Positions 56,593 through 64,000 of a stretch of DNA of 64,000 nt are shown piece after piece. Within the stretch, counting starts at the first letter, position 1. The number at the start of each line of letters is the position of its first letter. The notes beneath the pieces are model-generated. The model worked only from the letters and a program-made list of their open reading frames with translations. It was not told the DNA's origin and searched no databases. Source of the stretch: Helcococcus ovis. GTDB lineage: Bacteria; Bacillota; Clostridia; Tissierellales; Peptoniphilaceae. The stretch spans positions 1,709,425-1,773,424 of the forward strand of contig NZ_CP119081.1 of assembly GCF_004524775.2 (NCBI RefSeq), given 5' to 3'. The position numbers and the translations under genes were made by a program.

Positions 56593-57123
56593 TTATGAAT
56601 TTATTAATTTAGAAATTTTTTCTTGCATTTCTTCAACTGTGTGCTTTCTAGATCTTCCACATTTTTTAGCATTTTCTTCACAAATTATACATTTTCTGGA
56701 TGGCAAATTAAAATCTTTCCTACTAACCACATTTACCATCTCATTTTTCAAAAATAACACATCTAAATCTAAAATTCTTCTTTTTTTATTTGATTCTTCA
56801 AATTCTATTAATTTCTTTTTTAGTACCAGAGGATCAATTTTTAATATTATATATGCTTCATTTCCTGTAGATTTATTTAAAATAACCTTTTGAATAATTA
56901 TATTTTTAAATAAGTCTAATATAATATTTACCTCTGTATTGAAAAAATTTACTAAAAATTTAGAATTTTTAATTTCACCGGGTATATTTAATGTTATTGA
57001 TAATAAGCTGTATTCTGGATACTGTGTCATCAATTCATATTGGAATTTTTGTCTTTTTTCTCTAGCATCAAGAATTTCTCCAAGCGAAACAGGTATACCA
57101 TCAAATACTTTATTAATCGACAT
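56593..57123 (-). CDS. citX: Apo-citrate lyase phosphoribosyl-dephospho-CoA transferase
   Basis: 176 residues. Start [40 protein letters not shown] and [20 protein letters not shown] fit CitX. Attaches the 2'-(5''-triphosphoribosyl)-3'-dephospho-CoA group to CitD. Overlaps the end of citF by 11 bases. It is the fifth gene of the citD-E-F-X run. Confidence 0.9.
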   Translation of the reverse strand: MSINKVFDGIPVSLGEILDAREKRQKFQYELMTQYPEYSLLSITLNIPGEIKNSKFLVNFFNTEVNIILDLFKNIIIQKVILNKSTGNEAYIILKIDPLVLKKKLIEFEESNKKRRILDLDVLFLKNEMVNVVSRKDFNLPSRKCIICEENAKKCGRSRKHTVEEMQEKISKLINS

Positions 57124-58648
57124 TTTTTACCGTATCAATAATAGTTCCGTCTCTATATTCAACTAAAGCAACTGTTTTTTCTCCATATTTAATTGCCTTT
57201 GGCTTTCCAACTATACTATAAGCCTTTTCCTTTAATTCTTCAATTGTATATATCGGAACACTAATATCCTTTAGACTTTCTATAAGATCTTTTCTATTTG
57301 GATTAATTGCTATTCCTATTTCTGTAACAATAACATCAACAGAAGAACCCGGTGTAATTATAGTATTAACCTCGTCAACTATTGTAGGTATTCTTCCTCT
57401 TATTAACGGACTTATTACCAATGACATCTTCGATGCAAATGCTGTATCGGAGTGTCCTCCAGAAGCACCTCTTATTACACCGTCTGAACCGGTCAATACA
57501 TTTACGTTAAATTTAGTATCAACTTCCAATGCAGATAAAATACACACATCCAGCATATTTACAACAGCTCCTTTATTAAAAGGGGAAGCATATAAATCAG
57601 CATCTATTTCATAATGATTAAAATTTCTACCCATTGATTCTCCTGAATAAGAATCAAAATCCTGAACATCTAATATTTTTGCAACTAAGCCTTCTTCCAA
57701 TAATTCAACCATTGCATTAGTAATTCCACCTAAAACAAATGATGCTTTTACACTATCCTTTATCATAGATTCACGTAAAAATCTCGTTACTGCTAATGAA
57801 GCTCCGCCTGTCCCTGTTTGGAAAGAAAATCCATCTTTGTAATATTGAGACTTTGTAATTACTTTAGCCGCATATTCTGCAATTAATAATTCTTTCGGAT
57901 TTTTAGTATAACGTGTAGCACCTTTAGCGATACCCTTAGGATCGCCTATTTTATCAACGACAACCACATAGTCAACATAATGTTGTGGAATACTTATTGG
58001 AGTGTTCGGATAATTTACCAAAGTATCTGTTATTACTACAACTTTATCTGCGTATCTTGCATCTACCTTTGCATAGCCTAATGAACCGCATGGTGCCTTA
58101 CCTACAGTACCATTTACATTACCATATTCATCTGAGCTTGGTGCTCCTAAAAAAGCAACATCAATATGTATATCTCCTGAAACAATAGCTCTTGCTCTAC
58201 CACCATGAGATCTAATAACTACGGGATTTTCCATGATACCAGATGATATAGCAGCACCCAATTTATCACGCAAACCGGAAGACGTTATATTTGTTACAAC
58301 TCCATTTTTTATATGCTCAATTAAAGGTTCATGTACATTTGCTATTGAAGAAGGTGCTATTGAAATATTTTTTATCCCCAAATTTGCAATTTCTTCCATA
58401 ACCATGTTTAATATATAATCTCCTTCACGGAAATGATGATGAAAAGATATTGTCATTCCATCCTTTAGACCTGTTTTTTTAATAGCATCTCTAATAGAAT
58501 CTACTAATTTTGTTTTACCTGGAATAACGGGATTTATTTGGCGATTAGATTCAATAAATGGTCTAATATTTTCAGTTTCTCCTTCATATATGCCATTTTT
58601 ATTTACATAATCATTAGAAATATTTCTACCTAATTTATTCATTACCAT
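57113..58648 (-). CDS. citF: Citrate lyase alpha subunit
   Basis: 511 residues, usual length. Acetyl-ACP:citrate ACP-transferase. [55 protein letters not shown] and the [17 protein letters not shown] segment are conserved. GAGGGG site with a spacing of about 10; a second Met two codons in is an alternative start. Two bases from citE. Confidence 0.95.
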   Translation of the reverse strand: MVMNKLGRNISNDYVNKNGIYEGETENIRPFIESNRQINPVIPGKTKLVDSIRDAIKKTGLKDGMTISFHHHFREGDYILNMVMEEIANLGIKNISIAPSSIANVHEPLIEHIKNGVVTNITSSGLRDKLGAAISSGIMENPVVIRSHGGRARAIVSGDIHIDVAFLGAPSSDEYGNVNGTVGKAPCGSLGYAKVDARYADKVVVITDTLVNYPNTPISIPQHYVDYVVVVDKIGDPKGIAKGATRYTKNPKELLIAEYAAKVITKSQYYKDGFSFQTGTGGASLAVTRFLRESMIKDSVKASFVLGGITNAMVELLEEGLVAKILDVQDFDSYSGESMGRNFNHYEIDADLYASPFNKGAVVNMLDVCILSALEVDTKFNVNVLTGSDGVIRGASGGHSDTAFASKMSLVISPLIRGRIPTIVDEVNTIITPGSSVDVIVTEIGIAINPNRKDLIESLKDISVPIYTIEELKEKAYSIVGKPKAIKYGEKTVALVEYRDGTIIDTVKNVD

Positions 58649-58649
58649 A

Positions 58650-59537
58650 TTAATAATCCCCCTCTTTTATGATTCCAGCTGCTTTTGCTAAAGATAAAAC
58701 TCTATACGCACGTTCAACTATAGGTTTGTCAACCATTTTGCCATTAACCGAAATAACTCCTGAACCTTTAGCCTCAGCTTCTCGTATACCATTAATAACA
58801 TCAATAGCATTATCAATTTCTTTTTCAGTCGGAGTATAAACTTGGTTAACTAAAGGAATTTGTCTTGGATTTATAACTGATTTTCCATCAAAACCTAATT
58901 GTTTGATTAATGATACTTCTTTCAAGAACCCTTCTGTATTTTCAACATTAGAATAAACCGTATCGATTGCAGCAATTCCTTCTGCACGAGCAGCATGTAA
59001 AATCATACTACGAGCAAAAAATAATTCCTGACCGTCAGGATATCTTCTTGTTTTCATATTTGTAACATAATCTTCAGCACCCAAAGCTATGCCTATCAAT
59101 CTTTTACTTGCTCTAGCTATATCTCTGGCGTTTAGGACTCCTTCTGCTGATTCAATTGCAGCCATCATTTTAGTAGTTCCTACTTCAATGTTATTTTCTT
59201 CTTCAACTTTTCTTATTACTTCTTCAACATCTATAATATCTTGGGCTCTTTCTGTTTTAGGTAAACGAATTACGTCAACCCCACCAAGCACTGCTGCTTC
59301 AATATCAAGATCCCCACCTGCTTCTAGAGAATTAATTCTCACTACTGTCTCTACACTTGAGTAATCAAATGTTTTTAATGCAAAATGTACTAATACTCTA
59401 GCAGAATCTTTTTCTTTTAATGATACGGAATCTTCTAAGTCAAACATTATAGAATCTGCACCATAAAGAGCAGCATCTCTTAGCATAGCAACATTTGAGC
59501 CCGGAAGAAACATCATAGTTCTTCTTAAACGTTCCAT
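58650..59537 (-). CDS. citE: Citrate lyase beta subunit
   Basis: 295 residues. Citryl-ACP lyase giving oxaloacetate and acetyl-[54 protein letters not shown] and GLALGAEDY-like [18 protein letters not shown] (metal-binding Glu and Asp) are family features. AAGGAG lies 9 bases before the ATG at 59537, within the citD end. Confidence 0.95.
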   Translation of the reverse strand: MERLRRTMMFLPGSNVAMLRDAALYGADSIMFDLEDSVSLKEKDSARVLVHFALKTFDYSSVETVVRINSLEAGGDLDIEAAVLGGVDVIRLPKTERAQDIIDVEEVIRKVEEENNIEVGTTKMMAAIESAEGVLNARDIARASKRLIGIALGAEDYVTNMKTRRYPDGQELFFARSMILHAARAEGIAAIDTVYSNVENTEGFLKEVSLIKQLGFDGKSVINPRQIPLVNQVYTPTEKEIDNAIDVINGIREAEAKGSGVISVNGKMVDKPIVERAYRVLSLAKAAGIIKEGDY

Positions 59538-59833
59538 GTATCTATCTCCTTCCAATTATATTTTTTTACATCTAGTGCACGATTTACAGCTGTGATAGTT
59601 CTTGCTTGGATGGTGCAATCTAAAGCACCTTTATCTATTGCATCTACTGTAACTGATTTAATTCCAAGATTATCCAAAGTTTTTTTTATAAGTTCTCTTA
59701 TTTGAACTCCATATTGTTTTTCAACACTTGAATCCAAATTAATAACTATCTTTTTTTCTTCATTTGGAGATACTGTAATCATAATATCACTGGATTCAAC
59801 AGTACCTGCCACTGCGGTTTTTGTAATTTCCAT
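59525..59833 (-). CDS. citD: Citrate lyase acyl carrier protein (gamma subunit)
   Basis: 102 residues, normal. The prosthetic-group Ser lies in [40 protein letters not shown] and [20 protein letters not shown] fit CitD. ATG at 59833, with AGAGGTG upstream; the frame runs 11 codons further. First gene of the minus-strand cit operon, divergent from citC. A -10 box TATAAT lies at 59876-59881 with a weak -35, which suits activator control. Confidence 0.95.
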   Translation of the reverse strand: MEITKTAVAGTVESSDIMITVSPNEEKKIVINLDSSVEKQYGVQIRELIKKTLDNLGIKSVTVDAIDKGALDCTIQARTITAVNRALDVKKYNWKEIDTWNV

Positions 59834-59941
59834 ATTATCACCTCTCTTACATTTTACAATTACCAACTCAACGTCATTATAAGCTAAAATTAATTTAATA
59901 AAAAGGATTTCTTGGTTTTTTATTGTATTTTTTTATTAAAA

Positions 59942-60013
59942 TTTAAATATTTTCTGACAGCGTATTAAAATATTTAAAACTAAATTTTACAATCCCATAT
60001 ATATAATGTAAAA
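59942..60013. promoter_or_regulatory. Divergent citC/citD control region with two inverted repeats
   Basis: Perfect 12-bp repeat TTTAAATATTTT / AAAATATTTAAA (59942-59953 and 59967-59978), and TTTTACA / TGTAAAA (59985-59991 and 60007-60013, 15-base spacer). Both lie between the divergent starts of citC and citD, where a GntR-type activator such as CitO would bind. The minus-strand -10 TATAAT (59876-59881) lies about 60 bases away. AT-rich repeats arise easily here, so this is a suggestion. Confidence 0.45.
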
Positions 60014-60058
60014 TGTCTAATAAATCAATATATTATTAATATCAATCGGAGAATTAAA

Positions 60059-61114
60059 ATGGATTATAATGATTACTATATTAAAATAATAAATAAATCG
60101 AATAAAAGAAAATATGAAAAAGTTATTCAACTTTTAGAAAAAGAAAACATTAGATTAGATAAGAATCTAGACTATACTTGTGGTATTTTTGATAATGATG
60201 ATAAATTAATAGCTACGGGATCCTGCTATAAAAACACTTTACGATGTCTTGCTGTTGATAAATTTTATCAAGGTATGGGATTTATAAACAAATTAATTTC
60301 TCAATTAATTAATGAACAATATTCACGAGGAAATTATCACATTTTTATTTATACAAAATCTCATTTTCGTGATATATTTGTTGATTTAGGTTTTTTTGAA
60401 ATAGAATATATTAAAAATCAAATTGTTTTTTTAGAAAATAAAAAAAATGGATTTAATAATTTTTTAAAAAGCTTGGAAACTTCAGATTTAAATAAAAATC
60501 AATCAATAGCTTCCTTAGTTATGAATTGCAATCCTTTCACTATTGGACATCAATATTTAATTGAAAAAGCTTCAAAAGAAAATGATATAGTTCATCTATT
60601 TATTGTTGAAGAAGATGCTAGTGTTTTTCCTTATAAGATAAGAAAAATGTTAATAGAAAAAGGTATATCTCATCTTTCTAATATTATAATTCACAGCACA
60701 GGTCCATATTTAATTAGTTCTTCTACTTTTCCAAGTTACTTTCAAAAAGATTCTAGAGAAGCGATTTCAAGTCAAGCTAATCTTGATAGTCATATTTTTA
60801 AAAAAATCGCAAATCATCTAAAAATAAATAAACGATATGTTGGAACAGAACCCCTTAGTTGCACTACAAAAGAATATAACAAAAGCTTAAATAATATTCT
60901 TAATAGTGCTGGAATTGAAGTTATAGAAGTTCCTAGAATTGAAAATAATGAAGATTTTATTTCTGCTTCAAAAGTAAGAGAACTCTTGCGAAATAATTAT
61001 ATAGAAAAAATAAAAGAATTTGTACCTAAAACTACCTATGACTTTTTAATTTCAAAACAGGGCAAAGAAATCATATCAAAAATACAACAGTTACAAAATG
61101 TTATACATCATTAA
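60059..61114 (+). CDS. citC: [Citrate (pro-3S)-lyase] ligase
   Basis: 351 residues. Acetylates the prosthetic group thiol of citrate lyase with ATP. N-terminal GNAT-like half (LDYTCGIFDNDDKLIATGSC) and C-terminal nucleotidyl-transferase half with MNCNPFTIGHQYLIEKAS (HxGH-like site) and ISASKVRELLRNNYIEKIKE. GGAG before the ATG. Divergent from citDEFX and convergent with citG. Confidence 0.94.
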   Translation: MDYNDYYIKIINKSNKRKYEKVIQLLEKENIRLDKNLDYTCGIFDNDDKLIATGSCYKNTLRCLAVDKFYQGMGFINKLISQLINEQYSRGNYHIFIYTKSHFRDIFVDLGFFEIEYIKNQIVFLENKKNGFNNFLKSLETSDLNKNQSIASLVMNCNPFTIGHQYLIEKASKENDIVHLFIVEEDASVFPYKIRKMLIEKGISHLSNIIIHSTGPYLISSSTFPSYFQKDSREAISSQANLDSHIFKKIANHLKINKRYVGTEPLSCTTKEYNKSLNNILNSAGIEVIEVPRIENNEDFISASKVRELLRNNYIEKIKEFVPKTTYDFLISKQGKEIISKIQQLQNVIHH

Positions 61115-61120
61115 TTATTA

Positions 61121-61189
61121 TTTAAAAATCATGGTCTGTTGCAAAATAACTAAAAAAATCATTTTATAGCACTCCCATGATTTTTTAAA
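61121..61189. terminator. Nested hairpin terminator after citC; dispersed repeat family
   Basis: Outer arms TTTAAAAATCATGG (61121-61134) and CCATGATTTTTTAAA (61175-61189), enclosing an imperfect copy of the CTGTTGCAAAATAA palindrome. Directly after the citC stop. The gap to citG (61190-61310) contains no gene. Confidence 0.7.
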
Positions 61190-61310
61190 TAACTTAAACT
61201 TAGACACCCTGTAATTTACAGATGGAATTGCAATTTTTGACATTTCTTTCTAATTGTGGTTAACTGCAAAAAAAAGTCAAAAATCATCGAAAATTTATCG
61301 ATTTATTTTT

Positions 61311-62177
61311 CTATAAAGACAAAAGACTTAAATCATTTAAAAATATACTTATACATAACAAATCTGCCGCCCCTCCCGGACTTAAATTTCTTTCTATCAA
61401 CACTTTATTATACTTATTCAATAATATTCTTATATCTTCTCCTTTAAGAATTTTTTCATACAATTTTTCAGCTTCTAATTTAACTTTTCTCCATTCTCCA
61501 ATACCACCTCTATGAATCAAATTTCCATCTTCTACTTTTGTCATCAATAATATTAAAACTTCTAAAAATATTTTTTCGTGATCATATTCTTCATTTTTTC
61601 TTTTTTGTATATAAGGCAATATTTTATCCAATATAAAAGCATATCCACCGGCAGCTTCACCTCTAGGTCCTAATATTCCATATTTAACATACAATTTTTC
61701 TCCATAACTTTTAGCGTTTGACTCATTAATATCTGAAAAATCTTTTTCTATCAAATTCTTAGACATATTTTTTACTATTTGAAAAACCACATCAAAATCT
61801 ATATATTTTGAATTATGATTTAATTTTAAATAATAACCAATAGCTCCTAAGATTAAGGCAAATGCAAAATTTAATCCTTTATGAGTATTTACATTATCAG
61901 TTGCCTCAAACATACTTTTTTCAGCTAATACTCCCTCTTTACGTAATTTATCAAATAAATTATTTATATCTTGTGAATTATTCTCATACCCTATTTTTAA
62001 ATAATTTTCAAAATGATTTTGAAGTGAAAATGCACTATTGATAAAATGATAAATGTTCATATCACTATGTGATCCATTATCAAATCTGTCAACTAATCCG
62101 GGTTTAGGAGAAATTACAACTTCATATAAAATTGATCTTGTTGCCAGTGAAGCTATTTTTTTTAACTTTTTATTCAA
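61311..62177 (-). CDS. citG: Triphosphoribosyl-dephospho-CoA synthase
   Basis: About 288 residues. Makes the citrate lyase prosthetic-group precursor from ATP and dephospho-CoA. Signatures are ASLATRSILYEVVISPKPGL (PKPGLVD), NTHKGLNFAFALILGAIGYY and GPRGEAAGGYAFILDKILPY. The frame could start at 62234, but no ribosome site is there. GGAG inside the end of the regulator gene precedes an in-frame TTG at 62177, so I choose TTG. It overlaps or abuts the regulator, so both are cotranscribed. Confidence 0.9.
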   Translation of the reverse strand: MNKKLKKIASLATRSILYEVVISPKPGLVDRFDNGSHSDMNIYHFINSAFSLQNHFENYLKIGYENNSQDINNLFDKLRKEGVLAEKSMFEATDNVNTHKGLNFAFALILGAIGYYLKLNHNSKYIDFDVVFQIVKNMSKNLIEKDFSDINESNAKSYGEKLYVKYGILGPRGEAAGGYAFILDKILPYIQKRKNEEYDHEKIFLEVLILLMTKVEDGNLIHRGGIGEWRKVKLEAEKLYEKILKGEDIRILLNKYNKVLIERNLSPGGAADLLCISIFLNDLSLLSL

Positions 62178-62865
62178 TGTGGTTTTTCTCCATTTCCGAA
62201 ATAACAAATTCTTGAGAATGCTGTAGATGTTCATGAGTTATTAATGTAATCTGATTTATATCTCTATTTTTCATTCCTCTGTAAATCATAGAATGTTCAA
62301 AAATTGCTTCTTTTCTTCTTTGATCAGATAAAAGAGAAATTTCTCTAAAATATTTAAAATAAGTCTTAAATTGATTAACTATAGCCGTTAATCTTTTCAT
62401 ATCACTTTTTCTATAAATAAAATCATTGAATTTCTTAAAATTTTTAATAACTTTATCTATTTCTTCTAATTCATCATAATAATAGGCTTCATCTATTATT
62501 TTTTTCATCTCATCAAAATCTTCCTCTGTCATTTTTTCCATTGCCTTTATGGATGCCAGTGTATCTAACCATTTACGTATTTCATATATTTCATGAGCAT
62601 CTTTGATACTTATTCCTTTTACAATTATACCTATTTTAGGCACCCTTGTGACTAAATTCTCACTTGTAAGTTGATTCATAGCATATCTGATTGGAGTTCT
62701 TGATAAATTCAACAATTCTGAACACTCATTTTCATTAATACGAGTTCCAGCCGGAATAAATCCTAAAACTATACTTTTTCTAAAGGCTTCATAAACAGAT
62801 TCTTTTAAAGTTTTTGAAGAATTGAAATCTAAATTTTCTTTTACAATACTAATTACTTTCTTCAT
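62170..62865 (-). CDS. citO: GntR/FCD-family regulator of citrate genes (CitO-like)
   Basis: 231 residues. N-terminal winged helix (NENECSELLNLSRTPIRYAM, residues 44-63) and a C-terminal helical FCD domain with HEIYEIRKWLDTLASIKAME. CitO of Enterococcus is a GntR activator of citrate genes that responds to citrate; this gene sits beside citG in the same cluster. By context it should act on the citC/citD intergenic region. Gene symbol by homology and position. Confidence 0.8.
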   Translation of the reverse strand: MKKVISIVKENLDFNSSKTLKESVYEAFRKSIVLGFIPAGTRINENECSELLNLSRTPIRYAMNQLTSENLVTRVPKIGIIVKGISIKDAHEIYEIRKWLDTLASIKAMEKMTEEDFDEMKKIIDEAYYYDELEEIDKVIKNFKKFNDFIYRKSDMKRLTAIVNQFKTYFKYFREISLLSDQRRKEAIFEHSMIYRGMKNRDINQITLITHEHLQHSQEFVISEMEKNHIE

Positions 62866-63082
62866 TTGTCTCTCCTAATTAAATAATAAATAAAATATCA
62901 TTCAAAAAATTTAATCCATTATCATATATACTATATATTAATAAATACATATTTTCAATTTTTTCCGGAAATTTAACACTTAAAAATAAAAAAAATTAAA
63001 GATGACAAAAATAAACAACCAATTCTTAAACCGTCAGAAAAGAAAAACTTAAAAGATTTTTTTATAATTTTTTTTATTAAAA

Positions 63083-63116
63083 TACCCTTTTTGCTGATAA
63101 TTCAGCAAAAAGGGTA
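63083..63116 (-). terminator. Terminator with perfect 15-bp stem
   Basis: TACCCTTTTTGCTGA (63083-63097) and TCAGCAAAAAGGGTA (63102-63116) pair fully with a 4-base loop, about 27 bases past the stop of the secreted protein gene. On the minus strand TTTTAATAAAAAAA follows. Confidence 0.85.
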
Positions 63117-63142
63117 AGTATGTAAAATATTAAAATTTAAAA

Positions 63143-64000
63143 TTATTTCTCCATAAAATCTACATAGTATACTTGATAAATTTCATCAATACTTGTAAAT
63201 TCTTCTTCAAAGCCTGATTTAGAATTTGTTTTTATAATTCTATTTCTAGGAGCTATTGTATAGCTAAAATCTCCAACTTCAGAAAAATATTTTTGAAAAT
63301 CACCGTTACTATTGTGAGTTATTATTGTTTCAACTTCACCCCTTATTTGCAGCTTTGGATATTTTTTAGCTAAAATTTCTTCGGCTAAATTTCTAAGTTG
63401 TTGTGAATTTATTTTTTGACCTATTGATATTGGTACAGATTCAAGTTGAATAGTTTCTAAAGGTCTTCCAATAAAATTACCCAATCTAGCAAACTTAACT
63501 TTATAATTTATTTGTGCAAAATTAGCAGGATTTTTTAATTCAGGTTCTTTTTTTTCTCTTAAAATTACATGTCCATTCAATTGGTATTTTCTGATATCGC
63601 CTTTTAATCTAACTGTACCTTCATCATCACCTACAGAAAACAAAAGTTCTCCATTATTATACAACTTAGCATCAGATGCAAAATCTAAAAGTTCATATTT
63701 ATAATCTAATTGTAATTCTGTCATTTGATGTCTAATTGAATCTAATAATTCTTTTTTTGTAACTTTATCAAAGGGGTCAGATAATATATGAGTTGTCCCC
63801 CTAATTAATATTTTTTGTCCGGTACTTTCTACAATACCATCAACATTTATAGACACTGTAGCTTTTCTTTTTTCAACATCATCATAATAATATCTTGATA
63901 AATCGGAATCCGTAAAAGTAACTATAGCTTCTGCTTTTGATGTGTAAACAGAAGATAAAAGTGTTACAATAAGTGCTAATATATAAATCTTTTTTTTCAA
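63143..64000 (-). CDS. Secreted protein of unknown function (may be cut by window edge)
   Basis: 285 residues to the window edge. The visible start is a TTG at 64000 followed by KKKIYILALIVTLLSSVYTS KAEA, a signal peptide, so the true start may be this TTG or lie just beyond the edge. Mature part is rich in beta-strand patterns (KATVSINVDGIVESTGQKIL, GTVRLKGDIRKYQLNGHVIL), with no known motif that I recognise, no LPXTG and no membrane helix at the end. Followed by a strong terminator. Unrelated in look to its citrate neighbours. Confidence 0.7.
   Translation of the reverse strand: MKKKIYILALIVTLLSSVYTSKAEAIVTFTDSDLSRYYYDDVEKRKATVSINVDGIVESTGQKILIRGTTHILSDPFDKVTKKELLDSIRHQMTELQLDYKYELLDFASDAKLYNNGELLFSVGDDEGTVRLKGDIRKYQLNGHVILREKKEPELKNPANFAQINYKVKFARLGNFIGRPLETIQLESVPISIGQKINSQQLRNLAEEILAKKYPKLQIRGEVETIITHNSNGDFQKYFSEVGDFSYTIAPRNRIIKTNSKSGFEEEFTSIDEIYQVYYVDFMEK

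Overview
The window is very AT-rich, low-GC Gram-positive DNA. It carries an origin-proximal housekeeping block (rpmH-rnpA-yidD-yidC-jag-mnmE-mnmG-rsmG-parA-parB), a mevalonate pathway start, many PTS sugar operons and a complete citrate-fermentation cluster with a Na+-pumping oxaloacetate decarboxylase. This mix suggests a fermentative, host-associated anaerobic or facultative Firmicute coccus, perhaps of the Peptoniphilaceae/Helcococcus type. The genus is inferred from gene content only. Almost every gene is on the minus strand.

Layout: (1) 0-4.1 kb, glycerate utilisation: MOFRL-type glycerate kinase, GntP permease and CdaR-like regulator. (2) 4.1-11.4 kb, a decayed accessory island ending at the 3' end of an rlmD/rumA-like rRNA methyltransferase gene. 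It holds a broken Fic gene, an intact-length Fic protein whose catalytic His is Tyr, a relaxase C-terminal fragment, a 919-residue TIR/DUF4062-like plus helical-repeat protein (candidate defence gene), a small XRE regulator and a conjugative-element membrane protein. (3) 11.4-16 kb, rlmD, an Spx/ArsC-like gene, a 0.45 kb repeat element, trmB, and a trehalose locus collapsed by deletion into one treP-treC fusion ORF behind an apparently intact promoter and treR. (4) 16-24.8 kb, transketolase, transaldolase, HAD hydrolase, GatZ/KbaZ-like protein, fructose-type PTS EIIC/EIIB/EIIA and a PRD regulator: a sugar-catabolic operon of unknown substrate. (5) 25-28.8 kb, mvaS, mvaA and thiolase, divergent from ftsH. 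(6) 31-38 kb, lacR-lacA-lacB-lacF-lacE-lacG plus a secreted GH30 glycosidase; lacC and lacD are absent. (7) 38-49 kb, mtnN, pta, a DUF4446 gene, parB, parA, three parS-like sites and the origin-type block, but no dnaA. (8) 49-50.5 kb, a small membrane protein and a stop-interrupted secreted-protein gene. (9) 50.5-63 kb, birA, bioY, oadB/BCCP/oadG/oadA, citS, citX-F-E-D, divergent citC, citG and a GntR-type regulator. (10) The end holds the start of a secreted protein of unknown function.

Functional links: citrate enters by CitS, is cleaved by CitDEF (ligated by CitC, prosthetic group from CitG/CitX), and oxaloacetate is decarboxylated by the biotin-dependent Oad complex, with biotin supplied and attached by BioY and BirA next door. 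Lactose/galactoside phosphates from LacFE are split by LacG and isomerised by LacAB; the later tagatose steps must be encoded elsewhere. Transketolase/transaldolase and pta connect sugars to acetyl phosphate. A dispersed palindrome with arms close to GCTGTTGCAAAATAA recurs at gene ends and looks like a MITE-derived terminator family.
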